Origin: Agrococcus baldri
GTDB taxonomy: Bacteria; Actinomycetota; Actinomycetes; Actinomycetales; Microbacteriaceae
Direction of reading: 5' to 3'
Assembly (NCBI GenBank): GCA_900114805.1
Contig: FOZN01000003.1
Coordinates: 62,001-126,000 of the forward strand
DNA: 64,000 bases
Part shown: in pieces, positions 8,803 to 17,747 of the stretch
How the letters are laid out: every line of letters starts with the position of its first letter
How positions within the stretch are numbered: position 1 is the first letter of the stretch
Notes under the pieces: generated by a model
What the model was told of the DNA's origin: nothing
Databases searched by the model: none
The model's input: the letters and a program-made list of their open reading frames with translations, nothing else
Program-made: the position numbers and the translations under genes

Positions 8803-9908
8803 AGCTCGGCCTGGAGCTCCCACACCTGCCGGGCGGCGCCCTCCCAGGTGAACGCCTGCGCGCGGTCCTGCGCGTGCAGGGCGAGGCTCGCGCGTCGCTG
8901 GTCGTCGCCCAGCAGCTCTGCCAGCGCACCCGCCAGCTCGTGCGCGCCGCCCTCGACCGCGACGCTCGTGCCGCCGGCGATCTCATCCAGCGAGCGCGTC
9001 GCGGGATGCACCGTCGGGGTGCCGAGCGACCCGGCCTCCAGCAGCGACAGCCCGAGCGCATCCTGCTCGTTCGTGTGCAGGTGCGCGAGCGCCCGCCGGT
9101 AGACCGTGGCGAGGTCGGCATCCGAGAGGTCGCCGAGCATCACCAGCCGGCCCGCCGGGATGCCCGCCTCCACGGCGATGGCGGCGAGGGTGGTGTCATC
9201 CCACTCGACCGGGCCCGCGACGACGACCCGGACATCCGGCATCTGCGCGCTGACGATGGTCTCCACCAGCCGCTCGGCGTGCCCGCGCCCGCTCGGCTGC
9301 GTGAGCGCGAGCACGTACTCCTGGGGCAGGGTCAGCGCGCGCGCCGGCGGCGCTGCGGCCGCCGCGAGCAGTGCGGCAGAGGGCGCCGGCGGCACGACGC
9401 GCAGCCGCCCGGCGAGCTCGTCGTCGAGCAGCGAGAGATCCTCGGCGACCGCGGTGGTCGGCACCACGATGCCGTCGGCGCGGGCGAGGGCGCGCCGCAG
9501 CGCACGATCGAACCAGCGCTGCTTGCGCTCCGAGCGATCGGAGAAGGGCTGCAGCCCGTGCACGGTGACCGTGACCTGATCGCCCACCTCGCGCTCGCGG
9601 GGGAGCGGCGCCATCAGGCTCGTGGCGTGCACCAGGCCGCGCACCGGGATCGTGGTGATGCTGTGCAGCCACGCCTCGCGCAGCTCCCGGGCGGGCACGG
9701 CCGTCTGCCGCAGCTCGGCGAGACCGGGCAGCTGCGCCTTCGCGCGCGCCGCGCGGGCATCGGTGATCTTGGGCGAGATCCCGGCGACCTCGAAGCCCTC
9801 TGGCGCGGTGGCGATCAGGCCCCGGGCCATCTCGGCCGAGTACCGCCCGACCATCGTGACCGACTGCTCCGCGACCTCGTCGAGCACCACCGTGAGTCGA
9901 TCGCTCAT
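8799..9908 (-). CDS. Glycosyltransferase family 4
   Basis: A 369-residue GT-B fold transferase. The N-terminal half has VVLDEVAEQSVTMVGRYSAEMARGL and VTVHGLQPFSD. The C-terminal GT1-like half contains ALTQPSGRGHAERLV and the retaining-GT4 signature HTNEQDALGLSLLEAGSLGTP, with Glu residues in the E-x7-E position. Donor and acceptor are unknown. It follows rmlB by 25 bases on the same strand, so a rhamnosyl donor is possible but unproven. The ATG has an AGGA site close upstream. Confidence 0.85.
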   Translation of the reverse strand: MSDRLTVVLDEVAEQSVTMVGRYSAEMARGLIATAPEGFEVAGISPKITDARAARAKAQLPGLAELRQTAVPARELREAWLHSITTIPVRGLVHATSLMAPLPREREVGDQVTVTVHGLQPFSDRSERKQRWFDRALRRALARADGIVVPTTAVAEDLSLLDDELAGRLRVVPPAPSAALLAAAAAPPARALTLPQEYVLALTQPSGRGHAERLVETIVSAQMPDVRVVVAGPVEWDDTTLAAIAVEAGIPAGRLVMLGDLSDADLATVYRRALAHLHTNEQDALGLSLLEAGSLGTPTVHPATRSLDEIAGGTSVAVEGGAHELAGALAELLGDDQRRASLALHAQDRAQAFTWEGAARQVWELQAEL

Positions 9909-9933
9909 GCGTCCTGCCCGTCTCCGCGGCGGT

Positions 9934-10917
9934 TCACAGCGCGGCTCGTTCCTTCAGCGGCTCCCACCACGAGCGGCGGTCGCGGTACCACTGCACCGTC
10001 TCGGCGAGCCCCTGCTCGAACGGCACCTGCGGCGCGTAGCCGAGCTCGTCGGCGATCTTGGAGCTGTCGACGGAGTAGCGGAAGTCGTGGCCCTTGCGGT
10101 CCTCGACGTGCTGCACCGACGAGCCGTCGCGGCCGGTGGCCTCCAGCAGCAGCTCGGTCAGCTCGCGATTGCTGAGCTCGGTGCCGCCGCCGATGTTGTA
10201 GATCTCGCCCGGGCGGCCGCCGGCGAGCACCAGCGCGACCCCGCGGCAGTGGTCGTCCACGTGCAGCCAGTCGCGCACGTTCTCGCCGTCGCCGTAGAGC
10301 GGCACGGGCAGTCCGTCGATGAGATTGGTGAGGAACAGCGGGATGAGCTTCTCGGGGAAGTGGTACGGCCCGTAGTTGTTCGAGCAGCGCGTGATGCGCA
10401 CGTCGAGGCCGTGCGTGCGGTGGTAGCTGCGCGCGAGCAGGTCGCTGCCGGCCTTCGACGCCGAGTAGGGGCTGCCCGGCTCGAGCGGGCATGCCTCATC
10501 CCACGAGCCCTCGGCGATCGAGCCGTACACCTCATCGGTCGAGACATGCACGAAGCGGCGGATGCTGTGGCGCAGTGCCGCGTCGAGGAGCCGCTGGGTG
10601 CCGACCACGTTGGTCTCGACGAAGACGGAGGCGTCGCGCACCGAGCGGTCGACGTGGCTCTCGGCGGCGAAGTGCACGATCGCGTCGACACCCGGCAGGA
10701 TGCGGTCGAGCAGACCGGTGTCACGGATGTCGCCGTGCACGAAGCGGTAGTGCGGATGCTCGGCCACGGGGGCGAGGTTCGCCAGGTTCCCGGAGTACGT
10801 CAGCGCGTCGAGCACGGTGACGGACGCCCCCTCGAGCCCGGGCAGCCGGTCGTCGAGCGCCATCCTGACGAAGTTCGAGCCGATGAAGCCGGCGCCGCCG
10901 GTCACGAGGATCTGCAC
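9934..10917 (-). CDS. rmlB: dTDP-glucose 4,6-dehydratase (copy 1)
   Basis: Second enzyme of dTDP-L-rhamnose synthesis: dehydrates dTDP-glucose to the 4-keto-6-deoxy sugar. At 327 residues it is an extended SDR with the NAD loop [10 protein letters not shown], the catalytic Thr-Asp-Glu in HVSTDEVYG, and YSASKAGSD holding the Tyr-x3-Lys pair. I set the start at GTG 10917 because it opens directly at the first beta strand; a GAGAGG ribosome site lies upstream and a TAGACT -10 box sits at 10956-10961. A second, clearly different rmlB is at 45690. Confidence 0.94.
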   Translation of the reverse strand: MQILVTGGAGFIGSNFVRMALDDRLPGLEGASVTVLDALTYSGNLANLAPVAEHPHYRFVHGDIRDTGLLDRILPGVDAIVHFAAESHVDRSVRDASVFVETNVVGTQRLLDAALRHSIRRFVHVSTDEVYGSIAEGSWDEACPLEPGSPYSASKAGSDLLARSYHRTHGLDVRITRCSNNYGPYHFPEKLIPLFLTNLIDGLPVPLYGDGENVRDWLHVDDHCRGVALVLAGGRPGEIYNIGGGTELSNRELTELLLEATGRDGSSVQHVEDRKGHDFRYSVDSSKIADELGYAPQVPFEQGLAETVQWYRDRRSWWEPLKERAAL

Positions 10918-10955
10918 GTCTCGGGAAGCCTCTCGGTCAGTGGGGGGACCGGCCG

Positions 10956-10961
10956 AGTCTA
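10956..10961 (-). promoter_or_regulatory. -10 element for rmlB copy 1
   Basis: TAGACT on the minus strand, giving a predicted leader of about 30 bases that contains the GAGAGG ribosome site of rmlB. It shares a 93-base divergent region with the promoter at 10999. Confidence 0.4.
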
Positions 10962-10998
10962 CCGCCGCTCGCGACCGGTGCGAGCGAGGCGCGGCCGC

Positions 10999-11004
10999 TA
11001 TCGT
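10999..11004 (+). promoter_or_regulatory. -10 element, leaderless start of glycosyltransferase at 11011
   Basis: TATCGT, six bases before GTG 11011, with no Shine-Dalgarno. Confidence 0.45.
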
Positions 11005-11010
11005 GGCCAG

Positions 11011-11940
11011 GTGCGCGCATCTATCCCCTCTGCCGTGAGAGCGATGCGCTCGCGGGCGCGCGGCGCCGGCCTGCGCGCGCTCGGCGTCGCCCGCGGCACG
11101 GGCTTCTACGACGACGCGCCGACTGCGCGCACGGTCTCCGAGCTCGCCCGGCTGCGGCTGCACAACCTGGTCTCGCGGCGCGACGTGCGCGGCACGGGGG
11201 ATGCCGTGGTCGTCATGACCACCGTGGCGCCGCGCATCCATCTCGTCTGGGCGGCGATCGAGTCGATCGCGCGCGGCAGCGAGCGCCCGCGCCGGCTGGT
11301 GCTGTGGCTCGACGACCCGAGCCTCGCGACGCTGCCGTCCTCGCTGCAGCGTCTCGAGCGGCGCGGGCTCGAGGTGCGGCACGTCGAGCCGGGCCTCGGC
11401 GTGCACACCAAGTGGTTCCCGCAGGTGGATGGGGGAGCCCCGCACCGATCGGCGATCGTCACGAGCGACGACGACCAGCTCTACCCGAGGGCGTGGCTCG
11501 CCGATCTGCTGGGGGCCGCCGCGCGGCATCCTGGCGCCGTGATCGCCCACCGAGCGCACCGGATCGAGGTCGAGGGCAGCGCACCGAAGCCGTACGTCGA
11601 GTGGCGGCCGGTGGCCCACACGCGGCCGAGCTTCGCCGGCTTCGGCACCTCGGTGTCAGGGCAGCTGCTGCCCGTGCAGCTGCTGGAAGCGCTCCGCGAG
11701 CGCGGCCGCGCGTTCCTGGAGCTCACGCCCACCGCCGACGACGTGTGGCTGCACGCGACGGCTGTGCGTGCGGGCATCCGCACGGCGCAGGTGCGCGAGG
11801 TGGCAGCGAACTACCCCTTCGTGCCGGGCACGCAGACCACCGGGCTCTACTGGCACAACGTCTTCGGCGAGGGCAACGACCGGCAGATCTCAGCCGCGCT
11901 CGGTGCGTCCGAGATCGAGCGCATCGCCGCCGACGACTGA
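11011..11940 (+). CDS. Glycosyltransferase-like protein (GT-A type)
   Basis: A 309-residue predicted cytoplasmic transferase. After a basic N-terminus it contains VVVMTTVAPRIHLVWAAIESI and VLWLDDPS, then a metal-site-like SDDDQLYPRAWL and a later TADDVWLHATA. This order is seen in hypothetical glycosyltransferases of capsule and LPS loci. GTG 11011 is chosen because a TATCGT box lies six bases upstream; ATG 11044 is an in-frame alternative. It is divergent from rmlB. The sugar specificity is unknown and the family assignment is by motif only. Confidence 0.7.
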   Translation: MRASIPSAVRAMRSRARGAGLRALGVARGTGFYDDAPTARTVSELARLRLHNLVSRRDVRGTGDAVVVMTTVAPRIHLVWAAIESIARGSERPRRLVLWLDDPSLATLPSSLQRLERRGLEVRHVEPGLGVHTKWFPQVDGGAPHRSAIVTSDDDQLYPRAWLADLLGAAARHPGAVIAHRAHRIEVEGSAPKPYVEWRPVAHTRPSFAGFGTSVSGQLLPVQLLEALRERGRAFLELTPTADDVWLHATAVRAGIRTAQVREVAANYPFVPGTQTTGLYWHNVFGEGNDRQISAALGASEIERIAADD

Positions 11941-11951
11941 GTCGCCCGGGC

Positions 11952-12899
11952 TCACCAGGTGCCCAGCAGCAGCACGAGGCGCAGCAGCACGACGTCGCGC
12001 GGGTCGCGGCGCAGCTGCGGTGCGATCCGCCACAGCGCCCGCCGCGAGGCGAGGTCGCTGCGGTCGAACAGCGGGGCCACGGCCGCGAGCCGGGCGCCGA
12101 GTGCGCCCTCGGCGAGCTCAGCGCTCAGCCGTGCCACCGCACCGCACTGCCGGCGGTACTCGCCGTTCGCGAGCTTCCCGCCGCGCACCGCTGCCTGCCG
12201 CAGGCCCACGTTCGCGCCGGTGGTGTTCTTGCCGTGCTGGCGGTAGTCGAGGGTCGACTCGTCGTCGATGTACCAGCTGCCGCCGGTGGCGCGCACGATG
12301 GCGTAGGCCAGCCAGTCGTGCGGCACCGAGGGGTCGATGCGAGCGGGGTCGGCCACCACCTCGCGGATGGTCGCGAAGGCGCGCGCGGACATCAGGAAGG
12401 TGCAGCCGGGCCCGGCCGACTCGAGCAGGAAGTCCAGCTCGCGCTGCGGCTGCGACTTGCGCAGCATCCGTGCGGCGGTGGCGTGCTCGGGGTCGGGCCC
12501 CCAGAAGGCGAGCACGTCGCTCGAGACGGCGTCGGCGCCGCGGGAGCCGAGCAGCGCCCACTGGCGCGAGAGCTTGTCGAGGTGCCAGAGATCATCCTGA
12601 TCGACGAAGGCGACCGCGTCGGCGTCGGCGACGTCCGCCTCGCGGACGAGGCGCAGGAAGTTGCCGGGCGCGCTGCCCGAGCGGCGCGCCGGCAGCACAG
12701 TGACGCGCGGGTCGTGTGCGGCGGAGGCGACGATCGCCGCGGTGCCATCGGTCGATGCGTCGTCCGAGATGACCAGTCGCACCTCGACGCCCTGCTGGCC
12801 CAGCACCGTGCGCAGCTGCTCGTCGATGTAGCGCGCGCCCTGATGCGTGGCCATCAGCACGACGATCCGCGGCACCGCGGTCGCGCCGTCCTCGGCCAT
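11952..12899 (-). CDS. Glycosyltransferase family 2 (rhamnosyltransferase-like)
   Basis: Inverting GT-A enzyme of 315 residues. The nucleotide-sugar loop RIVVLMATHQGARYIDEQL, SDDASTDGT (45-53) and the metal-binding FVDQDDLW (98-105) match rhamnosyl/galactofuranosyl-type GT2 enzymes of O-antigen and rhamnan loci. It begins three bases after the stop of the upstream GT4 gene and is its operon partner. The 3' end faces the glycosyltransferase at 11011 with only 11 bases between. Confidence 0.87.
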   Translation of the reverse strand: MAEDGATAVPRIVVLMATHQGARYIDEQLRTVLGQQGVEVRLVISDDASTDGTAAIVASAAHDPRVTVLPARRSGSAPGNFLRLVREADVADADAVAFVDQDDLWHLDKLSRQWALLGSRGADAVSSDVLAFWGPDPEHATAARMLRKSQPQRELDFLLESAGPGCTFLMSARAFATIREVVADPARIDPSVPHDWLAYAIVRATGGSWYIDDESTLDYRQHGKNTTGANVGLRQAAVRGGKLANGEYRRQCGAVARLSAELAEGALGARLAAVAPLFDRSDLASRRALWRIAPQLRRDPRDVVLLRLVLLLGTW

Positions 12900-12902
12900 G
12901 GC

Positions 12903-14084
12903 TCAGCGACCGCGCTGCACGAGGGCGAGCAGCCGCTCGCGGTAGCGGGCACCGACCGCCGGCATGGCGAAGCGCTCGGCGGCCGCGGGTGCCGCGCCGC
13001 CCAGCTGCCGCACGCGCTCGTCATCGGCGATGAGCTGTGCGATCGTGTCTGCCAGCGCAGCGGGGTCGCCGGACGGCACGACCGCTGCGGCCCCGTCGAC
13101 CGCGACGTCCGCCAGTCCTGGCAGGTCGCTGACGACGACAGCGCAGCCTGCGAGCATCGCCTCGAGCAGGGCGACGGGGAGGCCGTCCTGATCCCCGTTG
13201 CGGGCGATCACCGACGGCGCGACGACCACGTCGGCGCGCGCGTACTGCTCGGCGAGCGCCGCGCGGCCCTGCTGCCCGAGGAATCGCACCGGCAGGCCCC
13301 TCGCCTGGGCCTCGAGCGTCGCTCGGAGGGGACCGTCGCCGACCACCGTCAGCTGCCAGCCCTCCGGCAGGGTGCGCAGCGCGCCGAGCAGCACGGCGAC
13401 GCCCTTCTTCTCGACCAGCCGGCCGACCAGCAGCAGGCGCAGAGGCTCCCCGGGCGCGCGGGGCACGCGGTCGACGGAGCTCGCGCCGATATCGGCGCCC
13501 ATCGGCTCGACGCTGACGCCCTCCGGCGCGGCACCGAGTTCGACCACGCGCTCGGCCATGTCCTGGTTCATCACCGTGACGCCGGCGGCGCGGCCGAGCA
13601 CCCAGCGCTTGACGCGGCGCATCACGCCGCCGTTCAGCGCGTACAGGTCGCCGCCGAGGGTGGTGACGAGCATCGGCACACGCCCGGCGAGCGAGCGCAC
13701 CACGATCCCCTGCGGCACGATCCAGTGCACGTGCACCGCGTCCGGCTGGAACTCGCGCATCGCCCGGCGGGTGGCGAGCCACTGGGCCGCGAACAGCGAG
13801 GGGACCTGCAGCCAGAGCGATCGCCGCGCGCGCAGGTTCTCGAGGATCGCGCCGTGCGCGAGGGCCTCCCAGCGACGGGGGAAGTAGGCGTAGCGGCGCA
13901 CGCGCAGCGCTCCGTCGGCCTCCTCGGCGGCGGCCTCGGGCACGCGGGGCACCAGCACCAGCACGTCGAAGGCCTCGGCCTCCTCCAGCGCCAGGTCGCG
14001 CACGAACGCGGGCGTCCCGTCACCGGCGCTCGCGGGGAACGTCGAGGCGACGACGAGCAGGCGGGGACGAGCGGCGGTATCCAT
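12903..14084 (-). CDS. Glycosyltransferase family 4
   Basis: A 393-residue GT-B transferase. The N-terminal domain opens RLLVVASTFPASAGDGTPAFV, with HVHWIVPQG near residue 120. The C-terminal domain has LLLVGRLVEKKGV and the signature DQDGLPVALLEAMLAG, containing the acceptor/donor Glu pair of retaining GT4 enzymes. A second in-frame ATG at 14093 would add three residues; neither start has a strong ribosome site. Only about 35-45 bases separate it from the divergent flippase-like gene, so the two promoters must overlap. Confidence 0.88.
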   Translation of the reverse strand: MDTAARPRLLVVASTFPASAGDGTPAFVRDLALEEAEAFDVLVLVPRVPEAAAEEADGALRVRRYAYFPRRWEALAHGAILENLRARRSLWLQVPSLFAAQWLATRRAMREFQPDAVHVHWIVPQGIVVRSLAGRVPMLVTTLGGDLYALNGGVMRRVKRWVLGRAAGVTVMNQDMAERVVELGAAPEGVSVEPMGADIGASSVDRVPRAPGEPLRLLLVGRLVEKKGVAVLLGALRTLPEGWQLTVVGDGPLRATLEAQARGLPVRFLGQQGRAALAEQYARADVVVAPSVIARNGDQDGLPVALLEAMLAGCAVVVSDLPGLADVAVDGAAAVVPSGDPAALADTIAQLIADDERVRQLGGAAPAAAERFAMPAVGARYRERLLALVQRGR

Positions 14085-14113
14085 CGCCACCATCGTCCCA
14101 CGAGGGGCGCGGC

Positions 14114-14119
14114 TAGGCT
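14114..14119 (+). promoter_or_regulatory. -10 element, leaderless start of flippase-like gene
   Basis: TAGGCT, seven bases before GTG 14127, with no Shine-Dalgarno. Confidence 0.5.
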
Positions 14120-14126
14120 TGCACCC

Positions 14127-15107
14127 GTGCCTGCCGCCGCTTCGAACGCCTCCCGACGTCGCGCTGCGCTGCTCCGGGCGGTGCGGATCGGCTTCGCGGT
14201 GGTGGTGGTCGCCTGCATCGCCTGGTTCGTGATCGCCTCGTGGTCCGACGTGGCGGCCGCGCTCGCCCAGCTGCACCTGGCCGTGGTCGCGGGCGCTGTG
14301 CTGGCAGCGATGGTGGGCATCTGCTTCGCGATGCTCTCGTGGCGCGCGTGCATGCGCGCGCTCGACGCGACCCTGCCCCTCGGCGCATCAGCCAGCACCT
14401 ACTTCGTCGGTCAGCTGGCGAAGTACGTGCCGGGCAGTGTCTGGGCGGTGCTCGCGCAGGCGGATCTGGCGGCGAGGCACGGCATCGGCCGCAGCGTCAC
14501 CGCGGCCGCCTCGCTCGCGCAGATGCTCGTCAGCGTGCTCTCTGGCATGCTCGTCGGCGGCGTCGGCCTGCTGCTCGCCGGCTCGGAGGTGCTGCTGACG
14601 TACTGGTGGATCGCACCGGCCAGCCTGCTGTGCGCTGTCGCGCTGTGGCCGCCGCTGCTGCAGCTGGTGCTCCGCCTCGCCGGGCGGGTCCTCCGCCGCG
14701 ACGCGCTCCGCGAGGTGACGGTGCGACCCGCCCCGATGCTCGCCGCCACCGGCTGGTGCGCACTGATGTGGATCGCCTTCGGCGTCCACTTCGCGCTCCT
14801 CATCGCCCCGCTGGTGGATGACCCGGGCACGCTGCTGCTGGCTGGCTCCGCCTACGCGTTCGCCTGGGTCGCCGGCTTCGTGATCATCTTCCTCCCCGCG
14901 GGCGCCGGCGCTCGGGAGGGCGTGCTCGTGCTCGCGCTCGGCGGGGTCATCGGGGTGCCCGCGGCCCTCTCGATGGCGCTCGTGAGTCGCTTCGCGATGC
15001 TGCTCGGCGACGTGGTGGTCGCGGGCGTGGGCTGGCTCGGGCTGCGGCGGATGGGACTCAGGCCGCAGCCGACCGGTGCTGATGCTGCGGGTCCTCGGGG
15101 AACGTGA
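14127..15107 (+). CDS. Lysylphosphatidylglycerol synthase TM-region / AglD-like membrane protein
   Basis: A polytopic protein of 326 residues with about eight hydrophobic helices, belonging to the UPF0104 family (membrane region of MprF, and of archaeal AglD without its GT domain). Family landmarks are YFVGQLAKYVPGSVWAVLAQ (about residues 92-111) and FLPAGAGAREGVLVLAL (about 257-273). Members are found beside lipid-linked sugar enzymes and some act as flippases; here the role is inferred from location among glycosyltransferases. The last 50 bases overlap the 3' end of the convergent GT2 gene. Confidence 0.83.
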   Translation: MPAAASNASRRRAALLRAVRIGFAVVVVACIAWFVIASWSDVAAALAQLHLAVVAGAVLAAMVGICFAMLSWRACMRALDATLPLGASASTYFVGQLAKYVPGSVWAVLAQADLAARHGIGRSVTAAASLAQMLVSVLSGMLVGGVGLLLAGSEVLLTYWWIAPASLLCAVALWPPLLQLVLRLAGRVLRRDALREVTVRPAPMLAATGWCALMWIAFGVHFALLIAPLVDDPGTLLLAGSAYAFAWVAGFVIIFLPAGAGAREGVLVLALGGVIGVPAALSMALVSRFAMLLGDVVVAGVGWLGLRRMGLRPQPTGADAAGPRGT

Positions 15108-16059
15108 CCCAGTTGCGCGTCGCACCGTAGCGATCGAGCTTGTCGAGCTCCAGCGAGTCCTCCTGCAGGGAGCGCGTGATGCGGATGAGGTCGGCGATCG
15201 CACCCATGGCGAACGACAGCAGTGCGCCGACGAACAGGAGCACGCCGAGCAGGATCGACTGCACGTGGTCGCCCGGGGTCTCCAGCCACACCAGCACCAG
15301 GTAGCGCACGAACGGGATCGCCCCTGCGATCGCGAACAGTGTGCCGAGCGTCGCGAAGAAGACGTAGGGCTTGTACATGAAGTAGGCGCGCAGGATCGCG
15401 AGGCCGGATTCGCGCATGTGCTGCCAGATGTTCTTGAACAGCCGTGATTCGCGGGTCTTGGCGTTGGTGGTGACCGGGATCGATGTGATCGCCAGGCGCT
15501 TGTTGCCGGCCTGGATGATCGTCTCCATGCAGTAGCTGAAGCGCGTGACGATGTTGAGCCGGATCAGCGCGTACTTCGAGTAGGCGCGGAAGCCGCTCGC
15601 GGCATCAGGGAGGTCGGTGCCCGCCGCCTGGTTGACGACCCAGCTGCCGAACCGCTGCATGGCCTTCTTGAACGGCGAGAAGTGCTCGATGGTCTGCGTC
15701 TGACGATCGGCCACGACGATCTCGGCCTCGCCTCGGAGCACCGGCTGCACGAGCTCGCCGATCATCTCCTGCGGGTACTGGTTGTCGCCGTCGGTGTTCA
15801 CGACGATGTCGGCCCCGTGCGACAGCGCGTACTCGATCCCGTCGTGGAACGAGCGAGCGAGCCCCATGTTGCGGCGGTGGCGCACGAAGTGGCGCACGCC
15901 GTGCTCCCGGGCGACCTCGACCGTGCGGTCCGACGAGCCGTCATCGATCACCAGGATGTGGATCTCGTCGACCCCGGGGATCTCCTTCGGGATCGTCTCG
16001 AGCACCATCGGGAGCGTCTGCTCCTCGTTCAGGCACGGGATCTGGATGAACAGCTTCAC
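15058..16059 (-). CDS. Glycosyltransferase family 2 with C-terminal membrane hairpin
   Basis: A 333-residue GT2 of the DPM/GtrB type. The N-terminal catalytic domain carries FIQIPCLNEEQTLP, VIDDGSSDRT and NTDGDNQYP (metal-binding Asp residues). Two transmembrane helices follow at about 230-258 and 273-300. Such proteins load a sugar onto polyprenyl phosphate, or act in cell-wall polymers, at the inner face of the membrane. GTG 16059 is chosen because GAAAGGGG lies just upstream and the first beta strand follows; a TAGACT box sits at 16082. It is probably functionally linked to the divergent GT39-like gene, which would use polyprenyl-phosphate sugars. Confidence 0.87.
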   Translation of the reverse strand: MKLFIQIPCLNEEQTLPMVLETIPKEIPGVDEIHILVIDDGSSDRTVEVAREHGVRHFVRHRRNMGLARSFHDGIEYALSHGADIVVNTDGDNQYPQEMIGELVQPVLRGEAEIVVADRQTQTIEHFSPFKKAMQRFGSWVVNQAAGTDLPDAASGFRAYSKYALIRLNIVTRFSYCMETIIQAGNKRLAITSIPVTTNAKTRESRLFKNIWQHMRESGLAILRAYFMYKPYVFFATLGTLFAIAGAIPFVRYLVLVWLETPGDHVQSILLGVLLFVGALLSFAMGAIADLIRITRSLQEDSLELDKLDRYGATRNWVTFPEDPQHQHRSAAA

Positions 16060-16081
16060 GGGGCCCCTTTCGCGACACACG

Positions 16082-16087
16082 AGTCTA
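16082..16087 (-). promoter_or_regulatory. -10 element for GT2 gene at 15058-16059
   Basis: TAGACT on the minus strand. The predicted leader of about 15 bases contains the GAAAGGGG ribosome site. A mirror TAGACT at 16112-16117 on the plus strand probably serves the divergent GT39-like gene. Confidence 0.4.
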
Positions 16088-16138
16088 CCGTCGATCCCCA
16101 CGCGTGCTCGCTAGACTGCGCGGGGCAAGGCGCCCGAG

Positions 16139-17671
16139 ATGAGGGGTGATGCTGTGCTGCGCGAGCGGATGCGTACGGTCGGCGAGCGGATGCGCGGTGC
16201 CGGAGTGCGCATGCACAGTGCAGCGGAGCTGATCCTGCGGGCGGTGGGCAGCCGCTGGACGACCGCGCTGATCCTGCTCTGGCTGGGTCTCGGCTCGGCC
16301 TGGATCGCGCTGACCGCCCGGATGGGCATGGTCTTCGACGAGGAATGGCACCTCGACTCGATCGCGGTGCACGCGCAGCACGCGCTGCCCTGGTTCCCGA
16401 CCGAGGCGGCGCAGGAGGGTGTCGGCGCGACGAGTCGCAGCTCCTCCTACCTCTATCACTACCTGCTCTCGTTCCCAGATCGCTGGATGGCCGACGCCGG
16501 TGCCGCGGAGTTCGATCGCGTCATCGTGCTGCGGCTGCTGACCGTCGCGATGCACGTCGGTGCGGTGCTGTGCATGATCGGAGCAGTCCGCGCGGCCGGC
16601 GTCTCCGGCACGGTGGCGAACCTGGCGGGTGTGGCCTACGCGGCGCTCCCCGTCACCCCCTTCCTCGCCGCACAGGTCAACTACGACTCAGCGATGCTGC
16701 TGCTGGTCGCCGCATGCGGCTGGGTGGCGGTGCGCCAGTTCGCCGGCGGCGCGACCTGGCTCGGGGTGCTCGGCGCGGTCGCGCTGGGCCTCGCCGCGGT
16801 GCTCACGAAGTTCCACGCGGCGCCCATCGTGCTCGTGCTGCTCGCGTTCGTGGCGCTGGCGGTCATCCGCGGCCGCGCGCTGCCGGCGCGGCCGGCCCGC
16901 CGCCCCGGGATGATCGCCCTGGCCGCCCTCGCGCTCGTGACGCTCGTGCTCGTGGCGCTCTGCGTCGAGCGCTTCGTGCTCAACATCGTCGAGTACGGTT
17001 CCCCCTCGCCCGACTGCGCCGCGGTGCTGAACGAGCTGCGATGCTCGACGTACGGCGTCTGGGAGCGCAACAGGGAGGCGGATGCGGCCTTCGCCGACCT
17101 GCCGCTGTCGCTGAGCACCATGACGCAGTTCTTCTTCGACGAGTGGGTGCCGCGGCTGATGGTCTACCTGCAGGCCGTCTGGTATTGGTTCGCGCCGCCG
17201 GTCGTCTCCACCTTCGTCTCCGTCGCGATCCCGATCGCGGTGATCTCCGTCATCGCCATCGCCGCCGTCGTGTGGCCCACCGCGCCGCGCCTGCGCGAGC
17301 TGCTGCCGATCGTGCTCTCGAGCGTCCTGTACCTGGCGATCCTGTTCTGGCACAACTTCGGCGACTGGCGGGCGTTCGGCGCGCCGCTCGGCGTGCAGGG
17401 CCGCTACCTGCTGCCAGCCGTCGTGCCGATCACGGCGCTCGCGATGCACGGCGCCGCGGATTCTGTGCGACGAGCCCGCATCGGCGCACCGCTGCTGGCG
17501 CTGACGGCCATCGCCATGCTCCTGATCGCGACCCAGGGCGGTGCCGCGGCGTTCATCATCTCCGCGCAGCCGGGCTGGTATCAGCCTGGCGGCCCGCTCG
17601 AGGGCCTCACCGACAACGTGCGGCAGGTCGTCGACGTCTTCGTCGGCGCCGTGGCCGTGCCGTCGATCTGA
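16139..17671 (+). CDS. GT39/ArnT-like polytopic glycosyltransferase
   Basis: A 510-residue protein with an N-terminal basic stretch, then about ten transmembrane helices. The first periplasmic-side loop has MVFDEEWHLDSI, whose acidic pair matches the catalytic Asp/Glu of GT-C (PMT/ArnT-type) transferases. Such enzymes use polyprenyl-phosphate sugars on the outer face of the membrane. ATG 16139 is used; GTG 16154 is in frame and has AGGGG upstream, so the true start could be 15 bases later. Its stop codon lies inside a 33-base tandem repeat (see repeat entry). Confidence 0.78.
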   Translation: MRGDAVLRERMRTVGERMRGAGVRMHSAAELILRAVGSRWTTALILLWLGLGSAWIALTARMGMVFDEEWHLDSIAVHAQHALPWFPTEAAQEGVGATSRSSSYLYHYLLSFPDRWMADAGAAEFDRVIVLRLLTVAMHVGAVLCMIGAVRAAGVSGTVANLAGVAYAALPVTPFLAAQVNYDSAMLLLVAACGWVAVRQFAGGATWLGVLGAVALGLAAVLTKFHAAPIVLVLLAFVALAVIRGRALPARPARRPGMIALAALALVTLVLVALCVERFVLNIVEYGSPSPDCAAVLNELRCSTYGVWERNREADAAFADLPLSLSTMTQFFFDEWVPRLMVYLQAVWYWFAPPVVSTFVSVAIPIAVISVIAIAAVVWPTAPRLRELLPIVLSSVLYLAILFWHNFGDWRAFGAPLGVQGRYLLPAVVPITALAMHGAADSVRRARIGAPLLALTAIAMLLIATQGGAAAFIISAQPGWYQPGGPLEGLTDNVRQVVDVFVGAVAVPSI

Positions 17672-17745
17672 CGCGCCGCGGCGTCGGCCGTGGAGTCGAG
17701 CTGAAGCGCCGCGGCGTCGTCCGTGCCGTCGACCGCGAGGATCGG
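17655..17745. repeat. Three tandem copies of a 33-base unit at a gene end
   Basis: Copies start at 17655, 17688 and 17721 (the last partial). Each begins CCGTG-C/G-(C/A)-GTCGA and the first two carry TGA in the same place followed by GCGCCGCGGCGTCG. The stop codon of the GT39-like gene is in copy 1 and an equivalent in-frame TGA recurs in copy 2. Confidence 0.75.
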
Positions 17746-17747
17746 TC

